Shown in pieces: positions 35,856-45,126 of a DNA stretch of 54,911 bases (position 1 is its first letter; every line of letters begins with the position of its first letter). The notes beneath the pieces are model-generated. The model did no database searches, had not been told where the DNA came from, and worked only from the letters and a program-made list of their open reading frames with translations. Location: NCBI GenBank assembly GCA_049965095.1, contig JBMFWR010000004.1, forward strand, positions 1 to 54,911. The letters are read 5' to 3'. A program made the position numbers and the translations under genes. This stretch comes from JAKAWW01 sp049965095. GTDB lineage: Archaea; Micrarchaeota; Micrarchaeia; Micrarchaeales; Micrarchaeaceae.

Positions 35856-36233
35856 TTACTTCTGGCCCTGCTTTTTGGACTTTATTATTTTTATCTTCTT
35901 GGGCGTTATAAGGATCTTCTCGTTGTCTATCCTTGCAATGTCGCCATCTATTTTATCGGTAAACGCCTTCAAATCGTCTACTATAGTCTTCAGGGTATTC
36001 GGCCTTTTTTCCATTTCGGTTATGTTCATAAGCACAATGTTGTTGTTGCTCAATTCTTTTTTGATGAGCTCAGCATCGCTTTCAGTCTGGAGAGCAACAG
36101 GCTTTATATAGTGGTCAGCAGGTTCATGCATGACATCTACATTGTCCATCTCCGCCGCGTTCATATACTCTTCAACATCTAGCTCCTTTGTGGATACTCC
36201 GAATACCTTGCCCAATTTTTCATAAATGCTCAT
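35856..36233 (-). CDS. sepF: SepF-like cell-division protein
   Basis: 125 residues. An N-terminal amphipathic helix (MSIYEKLGKVFGV) could bind the membrane. After an acidic linker comes the SepF fold, ending DGDIARIDNEKILITPKKIKI. Archaeal SepF anchors FtsZ to the membrane, which fits the two ftsZ genes 2.5 kb away. It converges on the SPOUT gene (20 nt apart). Confidence 0.85.
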   Translation of the reverse strand: MSIYEKLGKVFGVSTKELDVEEYMNAAEMDNVDVMHEPADHYIKPVALQTESDAELIKKELSNNNIVLMNITEMEKRPNTLKTIVDDLKAFTDKIDGDIARIDNEKILITPKKIKIIKSKKQGQK

Positions 36234-36385
36234 TCAATACACCTTATAGCTTTGTCGCCTTTATAATTATCGAGTATTAGTTTTAAAATACTTTCTATAA
36301 TATTATTTTTGTGGAATACCAATTATCAGGCAATCTGTTCATACAAAGCATTAATGCAGAAAGATTAAAATAGATTTGCATAAAT

Positions 36386-36745
36386 ATGTTAATGATGATA
36401 AAAATAAAAAGGGTTTACGACGATTTTGACGTAACCGATGGTGTGCGAATCCTTGTTGATCGTCTGTGGCCTCGTGGCATTAGAAAGAATTCCAGAAATA
36501 TAGACATGTGGCTTAAAGATGTTGCGCCTAGCACGGAACTCAGAAAATGGTTCTCTCACGAGCCAGAGAAATGGGAGCAATTCAGAAAAAAATATTTAAA
36601 GGAGCTTGAAGAGAACAAGGCCGTAGAAAAGCTTGAAAACATAATAAAGGAAAATGGCACTGTAACGCTTGTGTACAGCGCAAAAGACACCGAGCACAAT
36701 GATGCTGTGGTATTGCTTGAATTTTTGAAGATGAAGAAGCTGTGA
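36386..36745 (+). CDS. DUF488 family protein
   Basis: 119 residues with VDRLWPRGIRKNSRNIDMWL, APSTELRKWFSHEPEKW and VTLVYSAKDTEHNDAVVLLE, the hallmark of DUF488/YeaO-like proteins of unknown function. The start is one of three ATGs (36386, 36392, 36395). Its stop lies just ahead of the PIN-domain gene, so the two are coupled. Confidence 0.88.
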   Translation: MLMMIKIKRVYDDFDVTDGVRILVDRLWPRGIRKNSRNIDMWLKDVAPSTELRKWFSHEPEKWEQFRKKYLKELEENKAVEKLENIIKENGTVTLVYSAKDTEHNDAVVLLEFLKMKKL

Positions 36746-36756
36746 GCGGTGCTTTT

Positions 36757-37161
36757 TTGCATGGCGTTATTATAGATACAAGTTCTATCCTATTTGGATT
36801 TGCAAATGGCAAAAATGCGATAGAAATAGCGCGCCTGCATTTTCACGGCACGCCTATTATGATCTCCAAAGGTATATTACGAGAGCTTTTGGCAAAATCA
36901 AGGAACAATGGTGCCAAGGGCACTAGCGCCAGGCTTTCAATAATGGCTGTTTCAAATAGCGGCGTAAAAATAATAGATTCAAATATCAATCCTGATCAAT
37001 GGATAATTTCAAAATCGGAAAGCGGCACGATTGTGGTAACAAACGATACCGCTCTTGCAAGGCAAGCTTCCAAAAGAGGTGCTACAGTATACAAGCTTTC
37101 AAAAGATGGCAAGCTACGCAAATTCATCAGTGCAAAAGCGCCAGTCTCTGTGGGAACCTGA
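36757..37161 (+). CDS. PIN-domain protein, Fcf1/rRNA-processing type
   Basis: 134 residues. HGVIIDTSSILFGFANGKNA has the first metal Asp, ISKGILRELL the Glu, and VVTNDTALARQASKRGATVY the second Asp pair. This PIN type is encoded in archaea just before rpoE and spt4, as here, and is thought to process RNA. GGTG (36748-36751) sits 5 nt before TTG 36757, which is preferred to the GTG at 36742. Confidence 0.8.
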   Translation: MHGVIIDTSSILFGFANGKNAIEIARLHFHGTPIMISKGILRELLAKSRNNGAKGTSARLSIMAVSNSGVKIIDSNINPDQWIISKSESGTIVVTNDTALARQASKRGATVYKLSKDGKLRKFISAKAPVSVGT

Positions 37162-37259
37162 ACGGGCAGAAAAAGGAAAGGTTTTTAGTATTGTCATACG
37201 TAAAATACCAATAGTACTTTATTTTGCTGCATTTGCATCTCTATTTAGAGGTAGATTAT

Positions 37260-37844
37260 TTGTACTATATATACACGATAAAAGACAATTTTAGGTTGCT
37301 TCCTGAATATTTCAGCAAGGACATAAACACTGCGGCGGCTGAAATATTGCAGAAAAAATACGAAGGTGTAATCGACAAGGATGTCGGCGTGGTGATAGCT
37401 GTGCAGAATGTCCGCAACATAAGTGACGGCTTTATACTGCCTGGGGATCCTTCAACGCACCACAATGTAGAGTTTGACCTGCTTGCCTACATGCCTTATG
37501 TCGACGAAGTGGTTGCGGGCGAAGTAACTGAGATAGTCGAATTTGGCGCCTTTGTGCGCATAGGGCCTATGGATGGGCTTGTTCATGTATCTCAGGTAAT
37601 AAACGACTTCCTTTCATTTGACAAGAAGTCGCAGTCTTTTGTTTCAAAGAAGTCTGGAAGATCTCTGAAGAAGGGAGATCTAGTCTATGCTAAGATATCA
37701 ACAGTAAGCATGAAGAATTCAATAAAGGATTCGAAGATAGCCCTTACAATGAAGCCTGAAGGCTTGGGAAAAATGGAATGGATACAGCAGGGTCAGCGCG
37801 CCAAAGGAAAAAGCCAGGGCAAGGGTAGCGGCAAAAAGGTGTAA
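37260..37844 (+). CDS. rpoE1: DNA-directed RNA polymerase subunit Rpo7 (E')
   Basis: 194 residues from TTG 37260, preceded by GAGGTAG. The N-terminal RNP-like half (YTIKDNFRLLPEYF ... GFILPGDPSTH) is followed by the S1/OB half (VVAGEVTEIVEFGAFVRIGP then GLVHVSQVINDFLSFD). Rpo7 with Rpo4 forms the RNA-exit stalk. A Lys/Gly/Gln-rich tail (~20 residues) is extra. spt4 follows after 2 nt. Confidence 0.93.
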   Translation: MYYIYTIKDNFRLLPEYFSKDINTAAAEILQKKYEGVIDKDVGVVIAVQNVRNISDGFILPGDPSTHHNVEFDLLAYMPYVDEVVAGEVTEIVEFGAFVRIGPMDGLVHVSQVINDFLSFDKKSQSFVSKKSGRSLKKGDLVYAKISTVSMKNSIKDSKIALTMKPEGLGKMEWIQQGQRAKGKSQGKGSGKKV

Positions 37845-37846
37845 AA

Positions 37847-38038
37847 ATGGAGGAAAAAGCGTGCAAGCATTGCAAACTCATAATAAGCCATGGTAGCGTA
37901 TGCCCCATATGCGGCTCTACAGAACTGACAACAAAATGGAGCGGCTACATAATAATGATAGATGTAGACAAATCAGAGCTGGCAAAGAAAATGGAGATAA
38001 AGACTAATGGCACATATGCGCTTAACATAAGGAGCTAA
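37847..38038 (+). CDS. spt4: Transcription elongation factor Spt4 (RpoE'')
   Basis: 63 residues. Zinc-binding Cys pairs CKHCKLII and CPICGSTEL, then the KWSGYIIMIDVDKSELAKKM beta-helix end typical of archaeal Spt4. It pairs with Spt5 on elongating polymerase. The ATG is 2 nt after the rpoE1 stop. Confidence 0.95.
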   Translation: MEEKACKHCKLIISHGSVCPICGSTELTTKWSGYIIMIDVDKSELAKKMEIKTNGTYALNIRS

Positions 38039-38116
38039 TTTTGGTGTTAATGTACTAAATGCAATACTAGTTCTGTTGGTTCCGTTTTTGCCTTGAAGGC
38101 ACATCGTTTTCTGCAG

Positions 38117-38130
38117 GTGCCCTCTGGCAC
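38117..38130. other. Short perfect hairpin between spt4 and the FKBP gene
   Basis: GTGCC (38117-38121) and GGCAC (38126-38130) pair around CTCT in the 103-nt convergent spacer. There is no T-run on either strand directly after it, so a terminator role is only possible. Confidence 0.3.
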
Positions 38131-38141
38131 ATTGCTATTAT

Positions 38142-38867
38142 CTAGGCTTTATTTTCTGCTTTATTGTCTTTCTCGTCTTTTTCCTTCTGCTCTGCGGGCC
38201 TTTCGTAATCCTCTTTTATCTCCACTTTCTTTATTTTTTCAAAATAGCTGAATATAGAGGCTATAAGATTCGCCTTGTTAACAAAGTAATTGGCATCCTT
38301 GTTGAAGTCCTTGCCATAGCCGAGCTTTGCAACATCGCCGCTTATCTCTACTGTAGTTGGCTCTACATTGTAAACCTTCCCAAGGCCTTGTATCTTTTCC
38401 TTATCATCAAGCAGCTGCTTTACAACCTTCACCTCATAAACAATCTTTCTTCCCGCATAAGGGTGGTTTGCATCTACCACCACTCTGCCGGAGTTGACGC
38501 TCTTGACTATTGCTGGCATGTTGTCAATGTCTATTGACATGCCTGGATACGGAGCAATATCCCTTTTTCTAAATTCTGATAGTGGTATTACTTTTACGAG
38601 CTCTTCGCTCCTTTCCCCAAACGCCTCTTCTGGGCTAAGTTCGAATCTCTTTGTTTCGTTTAGGCTCATCTCGTGCAAACCTTTCTCAAGCCCTTTCACT
38701 ACGCTTCTAGAGCCAAGAACTACAAGCACAGGACCATATCTGCCTTTCTCGTCATATATGCCTGCTTCCTTCGCCTTTTTCTCGTCAGTTGTGAATATGA
38801 CGCCGTTGTCAGCAGCATTCCATGCAGTATACTCTATTTCTATGAAGTCTCCATCCTTGAAAGTCAT
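38142..38867 (-). CDS. FKBP-type peptidyl-prolyl isomerase (SlyD-like, long archaeal form)
   Basis: 241 residues. FKBP strands with the inserted IF chaperone domain: DFIEIEYTAWNAADNG, VVLGSRSVVKGLEKGLHEM, then GMSIDIDNMPAIVKSVNSGR and DANHPYAGRKIVYEVKV. It folds proteins in the cytoplasm. A C-terminal extension of ~80 residues ends in a Lys/Glu/Asp-rich tail. Confidence 0.92.
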   Translation of the reverse strand: MTFKDGDFIEIEYTAWNAADNGVIFTTDEKKAKEAGIYDEKGRYGPVLVVLGSRSVVKGLEKGLHEMSLNETKRFELSPEEAFGERSEELVKVIPLSEFRKRDIAPYPGMSIDIDNMPAIVKSVNSGRVVVDANHPYAGRKIVYEVKVVKQLLDDKEKIQGLGKVYNVEPTTVEISGDVAKLGYGKDFNKDANYFVNKANLIASIFSYFEKIKKVEIKEDYERPAEQKEKDEKDNKAENKA

Positions 38868-38990
38868 TATACCAACTCTTTGTCAATTTGCTCTATCCAT
38901 GCACCGATAAAAAGTACACAAATAGCAATATAGATTTTCCCCACAAATATTTATAAACTATCGTATAAAATATAAGCGTCAGTTGATGCA

Positions 38991-39602
38991 ATGGATTCTG
39001 AAAAAAGAAAGAAGGTAATATTCCTTCTTGGCTCTCTAATCGTGGCGGCAATGTTCCTAAGCTCATACGGAGCATTCGGAAACAATAACATAGGCACAAA
39101 CGGCGCGCAGGCCACAACAACAATCAAGAAAGCAGTCAACCTATTTTTTGCTACTGCGAACTCTGTCAACGCGACAGTAATGGGCTATTCAAACATGAGC
39201 GTGCGCTTTGCCAACGGCACCAGCAATGCTTCGATAAGCAGCATTTTGACGCAACTTTCGGCAAATGGCTCAATCAGCAACTACATTGGAGCTGGCTACG
39301 AATACAAAATATACCTTCAGAACATGAGCATGGAGGAATTTAAAAGTGCCCTGCAAAAAGCGGGCCTTAATGCCTCTCTTTTTGGCACAGCAGAGATAGA
39401 ACTACCTGGCACTGCACAGTTTTATTACCAGGGCCAGCCTATACAAGCTTCAATAACAAGCCGCAATTTTTCGCTTGCAATTCCTTCAATGCCACCAATT
39501 GGGACAAAGCTACCTGTCCACCTTACGGCAATGCTGACAAGCAACGGAACAGTATATAACGGAGAGATGACATGCTCCTATAACGGCATACAATGCGGCT
39601 GA
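38991..39602 (+). CDS. Membrane-anchored extracytoplasmic protein
   Basis: 203 residues. A basic start and one hydrophobic helix (VIFLLGSLIVAAMFLSSYGA) precede a Ser/Thr/Asn-rich exported domain with many NxS/T sequons and a Cys pair near the end (EMTCSYNGIQCG). A TATA-like TTTATAAAC lies about 35-40 nt upstream. The GluRS gene starts 4 nt after the stop. Family not recognised. Confidence 0.6.
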   Translation: MDSEKRKKVIFLLGSLIVAAMFLSSYGAFGNNNIGTNGAQATTTIKKAVNLFFATANSVNATVMGYSNMSVRFANGTSNASISSILTQLSANGSISNYIGAGYEYKIYLQNMSMEEFKSALQKAGLNASLFGTAEIELPGTAQFYYQGQPIQASITSRNFSLAIPSMPPIGTKLPVHLTAMLTSNGTVYNGEMTCSYNGIQCG

Positions 39603-39606
39603 TCCA

Positions 39607-41325
39607 ATGGATGAAGAACTTATAAGGAAATACGCAATAAAGAATGCAATAGACTATGGCAAGGCGTCGGTGTCAAGCGTGCTTGGGAAGGTAATATCAA
39701 AACTGGGCAATGATGAAAAAGGCAACATTCAGGATATAAAGGCTAAAGTCATGATTGTTGTGGAGCAGGTAAACAAGGAGCCGCGCAGCAAGATAGAACA
39801 GGAATACCAGGCATATAAAGACGAATTCGAGAAGGAAGAGAAAATAAAAGTGGAGCAGACGGCAAAGCCGAAAATGGTGCTTGAAAATGCGGTTTACGGT
39901 TCTTTCGCCACAAGATATGCGCCCGAGCCTAACGGCTACATGCACATAGGCAATGCCAAGGCGGCAATACTTGCAGAAGAATTTGCAAAGATATACAAAG
40001 GAAAGATATTCCTCTATTTTGACGATACGAATCCGGAGAAGGAGCGCAGCGAATATGTGCAGGCGATGCATGATGATACCTCATGGCTTGGAATAAAGTT
40101 CAGCGGCGAGTATTATGCAAGCGACAACATAGAAACCATCTACAAGTATGCGGAGCAGGCAATAGCGAACGGAAAGGCTTATGTATGCACGTGCACTCCG
40201 GAGCAGATGAAGAAAGATCGCTTTGATATGCATGAATGCGTGCACAGGTCGCAGAGCCCTGAGACAAATGCGGAGCTGTTCAGGAAAATGCTCTCCGGCG
40301 GCTTTGAAGAGGGCGAAGCCGTACTGAGATTCAAGGGGGACATGCACGCCCAAAATACTGTCATGCGCGATCCAACAATAATGCGCATCAAGAAGCATGA
40401 GCACTACAGGCAGGGAAACAAATACATAGTGTGGCCAACCTATGATTTCAATACCCCAATAATGGATTCGATACATGGCATAACAGATCCGATAAGGAGC
40501 AAGGAATACGAGTTGCGCAACGAATTGTATTACGCTGTTTTGGATGCAATAGGGCTAAGAAAGCCAACGATGCACCTTGAAGCAAGGCTTGTAATAAAGA
40601 ACAACATAACGCACAAGCGCGTACTGAAAACACTGATAAGTGAGGGAAAGCTTTCTGGCTATGATGATCCAAGGCTCGTCACCATAGCATCGCTCAAAAG
40701 GCGGGGAATACAGCCCCAGGCAATAAGAGAGTTCGTGCTGCGCTTTGGAATGAGCAAAGTTGACAGCAAGGTTAGCCTGTCGATGCTGCTTGATGAGAAT
40801 CGCGGTATAATAGACCCTATAGCAAAACGCCTGTTTTATGTTGAAGAACCTGTAAAAGTTGTGGTAAAAGACGCTGTGCCACAAAGCATATCCTTGAAGA
40901 TGCACCCTACCTCAAACCTTGGTACAAGGAACTATAACATAGGGAATACTTTCTACATAAGCAAAAGCGATGCGAATATGAAGGAAGGCGAAATAGTGCG
41001 CCTTAAGGATCTCTATGACATAAGGATAGAGAGCGCAGACGGCAATGGAATAGTTGCGACAATGAGCAAATCGCAGGACTCCCAGCAGGTCCGCAAGATA
41101 CAGTGGGTAGCCGATGGGAGCAATGAAAGGTGTACAATCCTGATTCCTGGAGATCCTCTCAATGATAATGGAACATTTAATCCTGATAGCCTAACCGAAA
41201 GCAAAGGCCTCATTGAAAGTGCCATATCATCAATGCCAAAAGGCACAATACTCCAGCTCGAAAGGTTTGGCTACGCAATAATAGATGATCCTGAAAGCAA
41301 AAGGCTTATATTCATATCAAAGTAG
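39607..41325 (+). CDS. gltX: Glutamyl-tRNA synthetase, archaeal type
   Basis: 572 residues. HIGH-like YMHIGNAKAAILAEEF, DDTNPEKERSEYVQAMHDD and VHRSQSPETNAELFRKML define the class I catalytic core; ITHKRVLKTLI is the KMSKS-like loop. The all-beta C-terminal anticodon domain is of the archaeal/eukaryotic GlnRS-like type. An N-terminal helical extension (~95 residues) is also usual. It probably charges tRNA-Glu and also tRNA-Gln, as most archaea lack GlnRS. Confidence 0.94.
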   Translation: MDEELIRKYAIKNAIDYGKASVSSVLGKVISKLGNDEKGNIQDIKAKVMIVVEQVNKEPRSKIEQEYQAYKDEFEKEEKIKVEQTAKPKMVLENAVYGSFATRYAPEPNGYMHIGNAKAAILAEEFAKIYKGKIFLYFDDTNPEKERSEYVQAMHDDTSWLGIKFSGEYYASDNIETIYKYAEQAIANGKAYVCTCTPEQMKKDRFDMHECVHRSQSPETNAELFRKMLSGGFEEGEAVLRFKGDMHAQNTVMRDPTIMRIKKHEHYRQGNKYIVWPTYDFNTPIMDSIHGITDPIRSKEYELRNELYYAVLDAIGLRKPTMHLEARLVIKNNITHKRVLKTLISEGKLSGYDDPRLVTIASLKRRGIQPQAIREFVLRFGMSKVDSKVSLSMLLDENRGIIDPIAKRLFYVEEPVKVVVKDAVPQSISLKMHPTSNLGTRNYNIGNTFYISKSDANMKEGEIVRLKDLYDIRIESADGNGIVATMSKSQDSQQVRKIQWVADGSNERCTILIPGDPLNDNGTFNPDSLTESKGLIESAISSMPKGTILQLERFGYAIIDDPESKRLIFISK

Positions 41326-42135
41326 CTGCTTAGCCTTTTCTATTTCCCTTAAAAGAGCTGAAGCCCTTCCTGACTCAATTTGTGGCTCTATGTATTTTAA
41401 AATTTCATAAGCCTTGCCAAAATCCCTCTTTTTGAAGAGCGCATATGCCACATAGTAAAGCACCACTATTGGTTGCCAGTTTGCCTTTAGCAAGCTTTCT
41501 GCTTGAATTAGCGCTTTTTCATAATTGCCCTTACTTATGCTAAGGCGCATTAAAGTATAAGTGTGCATGTATTTGTCTGTGCTTTTCCCAATGGCTTCAG
41601 AAGCACTGTTTACAGCTGCAGTATCGCCAAACTTCATGTTTACAAGGAAAAAGTGGTACAGGTTTTGAGTTGATACGCCGTTTTTCATGTCAGCCAAAAG
41701 CATGCTGGAGGATTTTGCAAGCAGTTCCTTCGCCTTTGAAAACAGCGCAATCGAATTCGCCTTGTGAAGCGAATTTTCCTCCATAAAGCCTGGTTTGTTG
41801 TAGTCAACCATCGCTATTTCATCATTTGAATGCTCTATGTATGCAAGGGCCTCAACGTAAAGATAAAGCGGGTCTTTTGTCGAAGCAAAAAGTTCCTCGT
41901 AGCCAGCTATCGCCTTGTCGTACTGGTGGGAGTTGATGCTTGCCCTTATGCCATCTAGCTTGCTTTTCAGTAATTCGGTAGCCTCGCTCTTTATGGGTGC
42001 TTGTTGGGCAATTGCTTCGCACCTGCTGCATATTGCCATGTTGCCCAGAGAAGCAGTCATTGCACCGCAGTGCGTGCAATAGTTGTTCTTTTGCATGCTT
42101 TTGGTTTTTTTTGCATACCCTACAAAATCAAACAC
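41317..42135 (-). CDS. Zinc-ribbon plus TPR-like repeat protein
   Basis: 272 residues. An N-terminal Cys4 ribbon (YCTHCGAMTASLGNMAICSRC, quoted apart as CTHCG and CSRCE) is followed by helical repeats (YDKAIAGYEELFASTKDPLY; GNYEKALIQAESLL; RDFGKAYEILKYIE). It may act as a scaffold. Its stop overlaps the gltX 3' end by 9 nt, and it starts 2 nt after the fibrillarin stop, so it is probably cotranscribed with flpA. Confidence 0.6.
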   Translation of the reverse strand: MFDFVGYAKKTKSMQKNNYCTHCGAMTASLGNMAICSRCEAIAQQAPIKSEATELLKSKLDGIRASINSHQYDKAIAGYEELFASTKDPLYLYVEALAYIEHSNDEIAMVDYNKPGFMEENSLHKANSIALFSKAKELLAKSSSMLLADMKNGVSTQNLYHFFLVNMKFGDTAAVNSASEAIGKSTDKYMHTYTLMRLSISKGNYEKALIQAESLLKANWQPIVVLYYVAYALFKKRDFGKAYEILKYIEPQIESGRASALLREIEKAKQLL

Positions 42136-42137
42136 GA

Positions 42138-42818
42138 TTACACCTTTCTCAGCACCACAAAGAGGTGCATGCTGTCATACGGTTCCAGGCTGAATTTCTG
42201 CAGTATCTCAAACTTCCCCTCCAAAATTTTTAATTCTTTCTCATATGTCTTTGAAGGGCTGTTCCTTATGTCAATGCTTTGCGATTTTATTATGAAATAT
42301 GCTATTCCGCCGTTTTTCAGGAATCTGCTATTCTCAAGCAATACCTTTGCCTGCTCCTTGGTCGATATGTCCTGATATATAATGTCGCAGCTGTCAATAT
42401 ACTGCTCGTATTTGCTGGTATAGCGCGCGTCCGCCAGTATGGGCACCATGTTGCTTCGGCTTTCGCACACCTTGATAAGCTCCCTCATGTTCCTTTCGGA
42501 AAGCTCGAGGGCGTATACTGCACCTTCCTCTCCTACTATGTCGCTGACGTGGCTTGACGTTGTCCCTGTTGCTGCACCAAGGTAAAGCACAGAGCTGCCT
42601 TTCCTTATCTCCATATGCTTAAGCCCTTTCAGTATTGCGGCGGCAAGCTTGCTTCTGTATGGGTTCCAAAGCCTGTACTCTACGCCATCAATTTTTACAA
42701 GCTCCTCGTTGTATACCTTTTTGCCTGGAGCAAGGTTCACAGTTGCCAGCTTGCCGTTTAATTCATACACGCCTTCGAAAAGCTTTTTTACCACTATATC
42801 ATGATCCTGATTCATCAC
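42138..42818 (-). CDS. flpA: Fibrillarin-like rRNA/tRNA 2'-O-methyltransferase
   Basis: 226 residues. The N-terminal beta domain (FEGVYELNGKLATVNLAPG) is followed by the SAM domain with YRLWNPYRSKLAAAIL, VLYLGAATGTTSSHVSDIVG and VYALELSERN, all fibrillarin signatures. It is the catalytic subunit of C/D box ribonucleoproteins. Its usual partner Nop5 is not adjacent. The start is divergent from the histidine kinase. Confidence 0.95.
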   Translation of the reverse strand: MMNQDHDIVVKKLFEGVYELNGKLATVNLAPGKKVYNEELVKIDGVEYRLWNPYRSKLAAAILKGLKHMEIRKGSSVLYLGAATGTTSSHVSDIVGEEGAVYALELSERNMRELIKVCESRSNMVPILADARYTSKYEQYIDSCDIIYQDISTKEQAKVLLENSRFLKNGGIAYFIIKSQSIDIRNSPSKTYEKELKILEGKFEILQKFSLEPYDSMHLFVVLRKV

Positions 42819-42898
42819 ACCACGCGCATTTATCTACATTGTCTACCAATAATAATATATTTAGCATTCCTAATTATTATAAAGCATTGGTGCTTGCA

Positions 42899-45124
42899 AT
42901 GGCCAACGATACTAGCAATGTAATCTACGGACTAATCAACGCTTACAAATCAATAGTAAACGAAGAAGAGATAATAAAATATTTTAAGAGCGTTGTCGCC
43001 GAATCGTTCGACATAGACGCAATAAACGTAATCAATTATTCGACAATAGAAAAATACCAGTCGAGCAGCGCATACGGCTATGTCTCTAATACAAAAAAAC
43101 CATATGTAGACAACCAGCTGAGCCAATATTCATCATTTCCTGAGCTCATAGACTACAAGAACAAGGGCTTCTCAAGCTGTGCGCTTGTTCCAGTTGTACT
43201 TCATGGAAAAGTGCCAATGATAGTGGAAATGCTTTCCAGATATGAAAACAAGTTCGGGGAAGAGATGCTAAAAGACGTATCTGCCGGCGCGATGCTGCTC
43301 GCAGTCGAGCTCGCTTACAGGGAAGAGACCGCAAAGAACTTTATGCTTGCAAATTATTTCAACGGCGCTTTTGATAACGCGCCAATGCAGCTGCTTGTCA
43401 ATGCAGAAGGGCAAGTAGTAAAGGCCAACCGGAATGCGATAAGCGAATTTCACGGAGTAATAGAGCATTCAAGCATAAAAGACATACTAGGTATAGAGTT
43501 CGGCGAGCTGGCAAAGTTGCCCGCAAGCAAAATACTCAAAGTGCCTCTTAAAAGTTCAAACTCAAGCCGCGTGTACTACGTTAGCGCTAGCAAGGTTAGC
43601 GACAGGCTCATTCACGTATCAATAGGTGATTATACCCAGGCAGAGAAATTTGTCTCATTAAATGCGCTGCTTGCCGAAGACCAATATGCTGGGATAATAT
43701 ACACTGATAGTGCATTGAGGGTTCTTGACGGAACCAAAGGGGTTGAAAAGTTTACTGGTTATCCGATAAACTTCATGTATGGTAAGGAGCTTCCAGATTT
43801 CGTTATAGAAAGCCAAAGGGATGCATTCAAGAGCATGGTGGAGAACGCGTCAAGCCACCAGCAGGGTGTTGTAGACATGCTTAGCATAGATTCTGTGCCT
43901 GCACACGTAAGATTTTCTTCCTCAAAGTTTGCTGACGGAAGAATCTTTCTGCTTTATAATGCAAATGCCGAAAAGGACATGCAGAACGTCAAGGACGCGT
44001 TTTTTGATTTCATAAACAGCACATCAGATCTTGTTTTCAGGGTTGACAATTTCGGCTACATACGCGATGTAAACATGCAAGCAAGTATACTGGGATATGG
44101 CAAGGACGAGCTAATGGGCCACGAAATAAAGCAGTTCTATGCAGATCCTTCAATACTTGACAGGGACATATCATACATAAGAAGCGGGGGCAAAGTCGAC
44201 AATTCGTATGTTGACATAGTGGCAAAAGATGGGAGGAAAATAGCCGCAACGCATTCTATAAGGGCATTTTCAAATCAGGGCAGCAACGATTACATAATAG
44301 TAGTAAAAGAGCTCGAGACGAAACGCACAATACGAGACCAAGAAGCAGCAATACGCGATTTGGAAAATAGGTTAAAAAGACTGACTTCTGCAAGTGAGCT
44401 GAAATCACAGTTCATATACAATATATCGCACGAGCTCAAAACGCCACTGACAAACATAAAGGGCTTCTCGAAGCTCCTCTATGATGGCGAATTCGGCAGT
44501 GTTAACAGCGAGCAGAAGGAATACATATCGACAATCATAGACGAAGCCAACAGGCTTTTGCTTATAATACAGCAGGTGCTTGACGCGGCAAAGCTCGAAT
44601 CCAACAAGGTGAAGCTTGAGCTGAAAGAAGTCGATATGCGCGACCTTTCTGAAAATCCAAGCATAAAAGCCTTGCAGGAGAGTGCGATCGGCAAAGGGTT
44701 ATCCTTTTCATGGGACGTGGCTTTTGACGTGCCAAAAGTTTTCATTGATCCAAACAGGGTAATACAGGTATTTGTAAACCTGATCGGCAACTCGATAAAA
44801 TTCACCGAGAAGGGTGGCATAAAGGTCAAGATCTACAAGAAAGGGCGCAAATACATACAATGCGATGTGATAGATACTGGCATAGGCATAAGCGAAGAAG
44901 ACAAGCACAAGATATTTAGGAAGTTCTACGAAGCTCCTAAGAAGGGTCTTGTAAAGCAGGACGGCGCAGGAACAGGATTGGGTCTTTCAATAACAAAGGA
45001 CATAGTAAAACTGCATGGCGGAAACATCGGCTTTGAGTCCGAACAAGGCAAGGGCAGCAGGTTCTGGTTTACGCTAAAGATCAAGCCCCAGCAGGAAAAG
45101 CAAAAAAGCCAAAGGGCCCAGTAA
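42899..45124 (+). CDS. Soluble PAS-domain histidine kinase
   Basis: 741 residues without transmembrane segments. The N-terminal ~180 residues look GAF-like. Two or three PAS-like units follow, the clearest with LVFRVDNFGYIRDVNMQASI. A coiled coil (AIRDLENRLKRL) leads to the HisKA box NISHELKTPLTNIKGFSKLL and an HATPase with NLIGNSIKFTEKG, DTGIGISEED and GTGLGLSITKD. It senses an internal signal and phosphorylates a response regulator, probably the one at 46283. ATG 42899 has GGTG 5-8 nt upstream; an AATATATTTA TATA element lies ~40 nt before it. Confidence 0.9.
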   Translation: MANDTSNVIYGLINAYKSIVNEEEIIKYFKSVVAESFDIDAINVINYSTIEKYQSSSAYGYVSNTKKPYVDNQLSQYSSFPELIDYKNKGFSSCALVPVVLHGKVPMIVEMLSRYENKFGEEMLKDVSAGAMLLAVELAYREETAKNFMLANYFNGAFDNAPMQLLVNAEGQVVKANRNAISEFHGVIEHSSIKDILGIEFGELAKLPASKILKVPLKSSNSSRVYYVSASKVSDRLIHVSIGDYTQAEKFVSLNALLAEDQYAGIIYTDSALRVLDGTKGVEKFTGYPINFMYGKELPDFVIESQRDAFKSMVENASSHQQGVVDMLSIDSVPAHVRFSSSKFADGRIFLLYNANAEKDMQNVKDAFFDFINSTSDLVFRVDNFGYIRDVNMQASILGYGKDELMGHEIKQFYADPSILDRDISYIRSGGKVDNSYVDIVAKDGRKIAATHSIRAFSNQGSNDYIIVVKELETKRTIRDQEAAIRDLENRLKRLTSASELKSQFIYNISHELKTPLTNIKGFSKLLYDGEFGSVNSEQKEYISTIIDEANRLLLIIQQVLDAAKLESNKVKLELKEVDMRDLSENPSIKALQESAIGKGLSFSWDVAFDVPKVFIDPNRVIQVFVNLIGNSIKFTEKGGIKVKIYKKGRKYIQCDVIDTGIGISEEDKHKIFRKFYEAPKKGLVKQDGAGTGLGLSITKDIVKLHGGNIGFESEQGKGSRFWFTLKIKPQQEKQKSQRAQ

Positions 45125-45126
45125 TG

